This document shows positions 6,943 through 7,810 of a DNA stretch of 7,810 bases, piece by piece. Made by a program: the position numbers and the translations under genes. The stretch spans positions 1 through 7,810 of the forward strand of contig DAHXPE010000370.1 of the NCBI GenBank assembly GCA_027364495.1, in the 5' to 3' direction. How positions within the stretch are numbered: the stretch's first letter is position 1; each line of letters starts with the position of its first letter. The notes under the pieces were generated by a model. It saw only the letters and a list, made by a program, of their open reading frames with translations. It did not search any database and had not been told where the DNA came from. This DNA is from Candidatus Heimdallarchaeota archaeon (lineage in GTDB: Archaea > Asgardarchaeota > Heimdallarchaeia > Hodarchaeales > LC-3).

Positions 6943-7677
6943 TTATAATTTTTTGGCCAGAATCAAATCAGTAGGTCCTGGTAATTGTATAAATTGAATA
7001 TTAGAAAATCCTACATGCTGTAACATTAAAAAGTATTCCTCCAGATTATATAATCTTCCTACATTTGTTGTGAGGAGTACATTGATTGATCTGAACATAG
7101 ATGCTTCTGATTCAGTGTTATTATTTTGTAAAATATAATCTCTAATTATTACTTTTCCACCTTTTTTGAGAGAATTAAAAACTTTTAAAAACAAATCTTC
7201 AACACCTTTCTTGCCAAGTGAATCAAGGATTTGAGACATAAACACAGCACAATATTCAGATCCTATTGGATCAGAGTCAAAATCTCCTGATACTAAGTGA
7301 ATAGATGCCTTGTTATGAGTGATTTCTCTAGAAATATCCATCATTGTTTCTAAATCAAAAACAGTTATATCCAATGAAGGATATTGATTCGAAAAGGCTA
7401 ATGCGAATGTTCCTGGAGCGCCTCCTAAATCGAGTAATCTTTTACAATCTGATAAATCTATTCTTTCTAGAACATCATTAACCTCTAATTGGGCACGAGC
7501 ACTCATCGCCCTAGCATAATTATTAATTTGATTTTTTTCAGGAGCTAAAAATGATGCTGAAGCTAAGGGTTTTCCAGATTTTAAACTTTTATCTAAATTA
7601 CCCCATACATTATATCTACTTTTATGATAAAGTGCTACGTAGCCTACATAAGAACCTTTCCCTTTTACGAGATATTT
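6943..7677 (-). CDS. SAM-dependent O-methyltransferase, catalytic part (N-terminus displaced)
   Basis: Class I SAM-dependent methyltransferase of the dimeric O-methyltransferase family (plant COMT/hydroxyneurosporene-type; Methyltransf_2). An ATG at 7504-7506 would give 187 residues, but clear family sequence continues upstream in frame to 7677: KYLVKGKGSYVGYVALYH and YNVWGNLDKSLKSGKPL. The start of this part is therefore set by homology, at the codon after an in-frame TAA (7678-7680). Counting from the internal Met, SAM motif I is LLDLGGAPGTFA (24-35), the acidic ribose-binding residue is in VFDLE (49-53), motif II-like GDFDSDPIG follows at 74-82, and LKKGGKVIIRDYIL (113-126) is the usual late strand. 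The catalytic-base position, usually His in a 'LHDW/LHHF' block, reads QILDSLG, with Asp95 (7222-7224). The substrate is unknown. The missing dimerisation domain is found inverted at 7671-7810. The gene converges on ppc with an 11-base gap. Confidence 0.8.
   Translation of the reverse strand, partial: KYLVKGKGSYVGYVALYHKSRYNVWGNLDKSLKSGKPLASASFLAPEKNQINNYARAMSARAQLEVNDVLERIDLSDCKRLLDLGGAPGTFALAFSNQYPSLDITVFDLETMMDISREITHNKASIHLVSGDFDSDPIGSEYCAVFMSQILDSLGKKGVEDLFLKVFNSLKKGGKVIIRDYILQNNNTESEASMFRSINVLLTTNVGRLYNLEEYFLMLQHVGFSNIQFIQLPGPTDLILAKKL
7671..7677. other. Strand-switch junction with 7-bp microhomology
   Basis: GATATTT serves both coding segments. Read on plus it is Asp-Ile-Phe at the start of the dimerisation fragment; read on minus (AAATATC) it gives Lys-Tyr and the first base of the next codon at the start of the catalytic fragment. 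A sense-strand gene containing GATATTT and, about 150-180 bases later, AAATATC would give exactly this arrangement by inversion between the two, or by fold-back priming. Confidence 0.6.
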
Positions 7678-7810
7678 TTACTCATATTGAAAAGGGTAAA
7701 ACTGCTCAAGAACTGGCTGATAAACTTCAATTAAATGCAAATGCTGTTGAACGTTTGTTAGATTCTTTAGTTAACTTAAACCTACTTCAAAAAGAGGGAA
7801 TCATTTACTA
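7671..7810 (+). pseudogene. O-methyltransferase dimerisation-domain fragment on the opposite strand
   Basis: The plus-strand frame from 7671 to the window end encodes 46 residues, DIFTHIEKGKTAQELADKLQ followed by LNANAVERLLDSLVNLNLLQ and KEGIIY. This is the winged-helix dimerisation domain found at the N-terminus of the same O-methyltransferase family (pattern: IFD.L..G.KTAEELA..L......RLLD.LV.LGLL.K.G..Y). In an intact protein KEGIIY would be followed after a few residues by KYLVKG, which is where the minus-strand fragment begins. The two pieces therefore look like one gene split by a strand switch. The fragment has no start codon of its own and is cut by the window edge. Confidence 0.75.

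Noticed and set aside
7504..7506. ATG giving a complete-looking 187-residue methyltransferase.
   Set aside because: Family sequence continues upstream in frame for 57 more residues to 7677, so this Met is internal.
1..7810. CRISPR arrays, tRNA/rRNA genes or riboswitches.
   Set aside because: No regularly spaced repeats, tRNA-like cloverleaf or conserved RNA motif was seen on either strand.

Overview
The window is AT-rich (roughly 30% G+C by eye), with short intergenic gaps and TTG starts. It most likely comes from an archaeon. The regulator at 2346-3125 has the winged-helix plus FilR1-type layout typical of archaea, and the protein at 1-1599 is an archaeal-style surface protein with many N-glycosylation sequons. 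An Asgard archaeon (Heimdallarchaeia-like) fits best, but that rank is inference.

Layout. On the minus strand, 1-1599 is the N-terminal 533 codons of a large secreted/membrane-anchored protein: signal peptide, beta-propeller-like region, fibronectin-III-like domain, transmembrane helix and the start of a cytoplasmic TPR; the window edge cuts it. The gap 1600-1844 holds its Shine-Dalgarno site and a doubtful 28-codon hydrophobic ORF. Next, also on the minus strand, come an alkyltransferase-like protein (1845-2333) in which the active-site Cys is Val, and 12 bases upstream of it the winged-helix/FilR1-type regulator (2346-3125). These two look like one operon. The gap 3126-3357 carries a candidate promoter and a 14-bp palindrome.

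On the plus strand, 3358-4057 is a decayed IS4-like DDE transposase with two in-frame TAA stops, one frameshift and no C-terminal third. A 27-bp tandem duplication (4026-4078) covers its end. Directly after it is a complete, catalytically intact bacterial-type phosphoenolpyruvate carboxylase (4088-6931). Convergent to this, on the minus strand, is the larger part of a SAM-dependent O-methyltransferase (6943-7677). Its missing N-terminal dimerisation domain appears on the opposite strand at 7671-7810. The strand switch occurs inside a 7-bp microhomology, so this is either a small inversion or a fold-back chimera in the sequence.

How the genes work together: the regulator/ATL pair suggests a controlled DNA-lesion recognition function. 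The PEP carboxylase supplies oxaloacetate to central metabolism. The methyltransferase and the surface protein have no evident link to either. The points most worth checking are the Cys-less alkyltransferase-like protein, the strand-switched methyltransferase, and the transposon-scarred upstream region of the PEP carboxylase gene.
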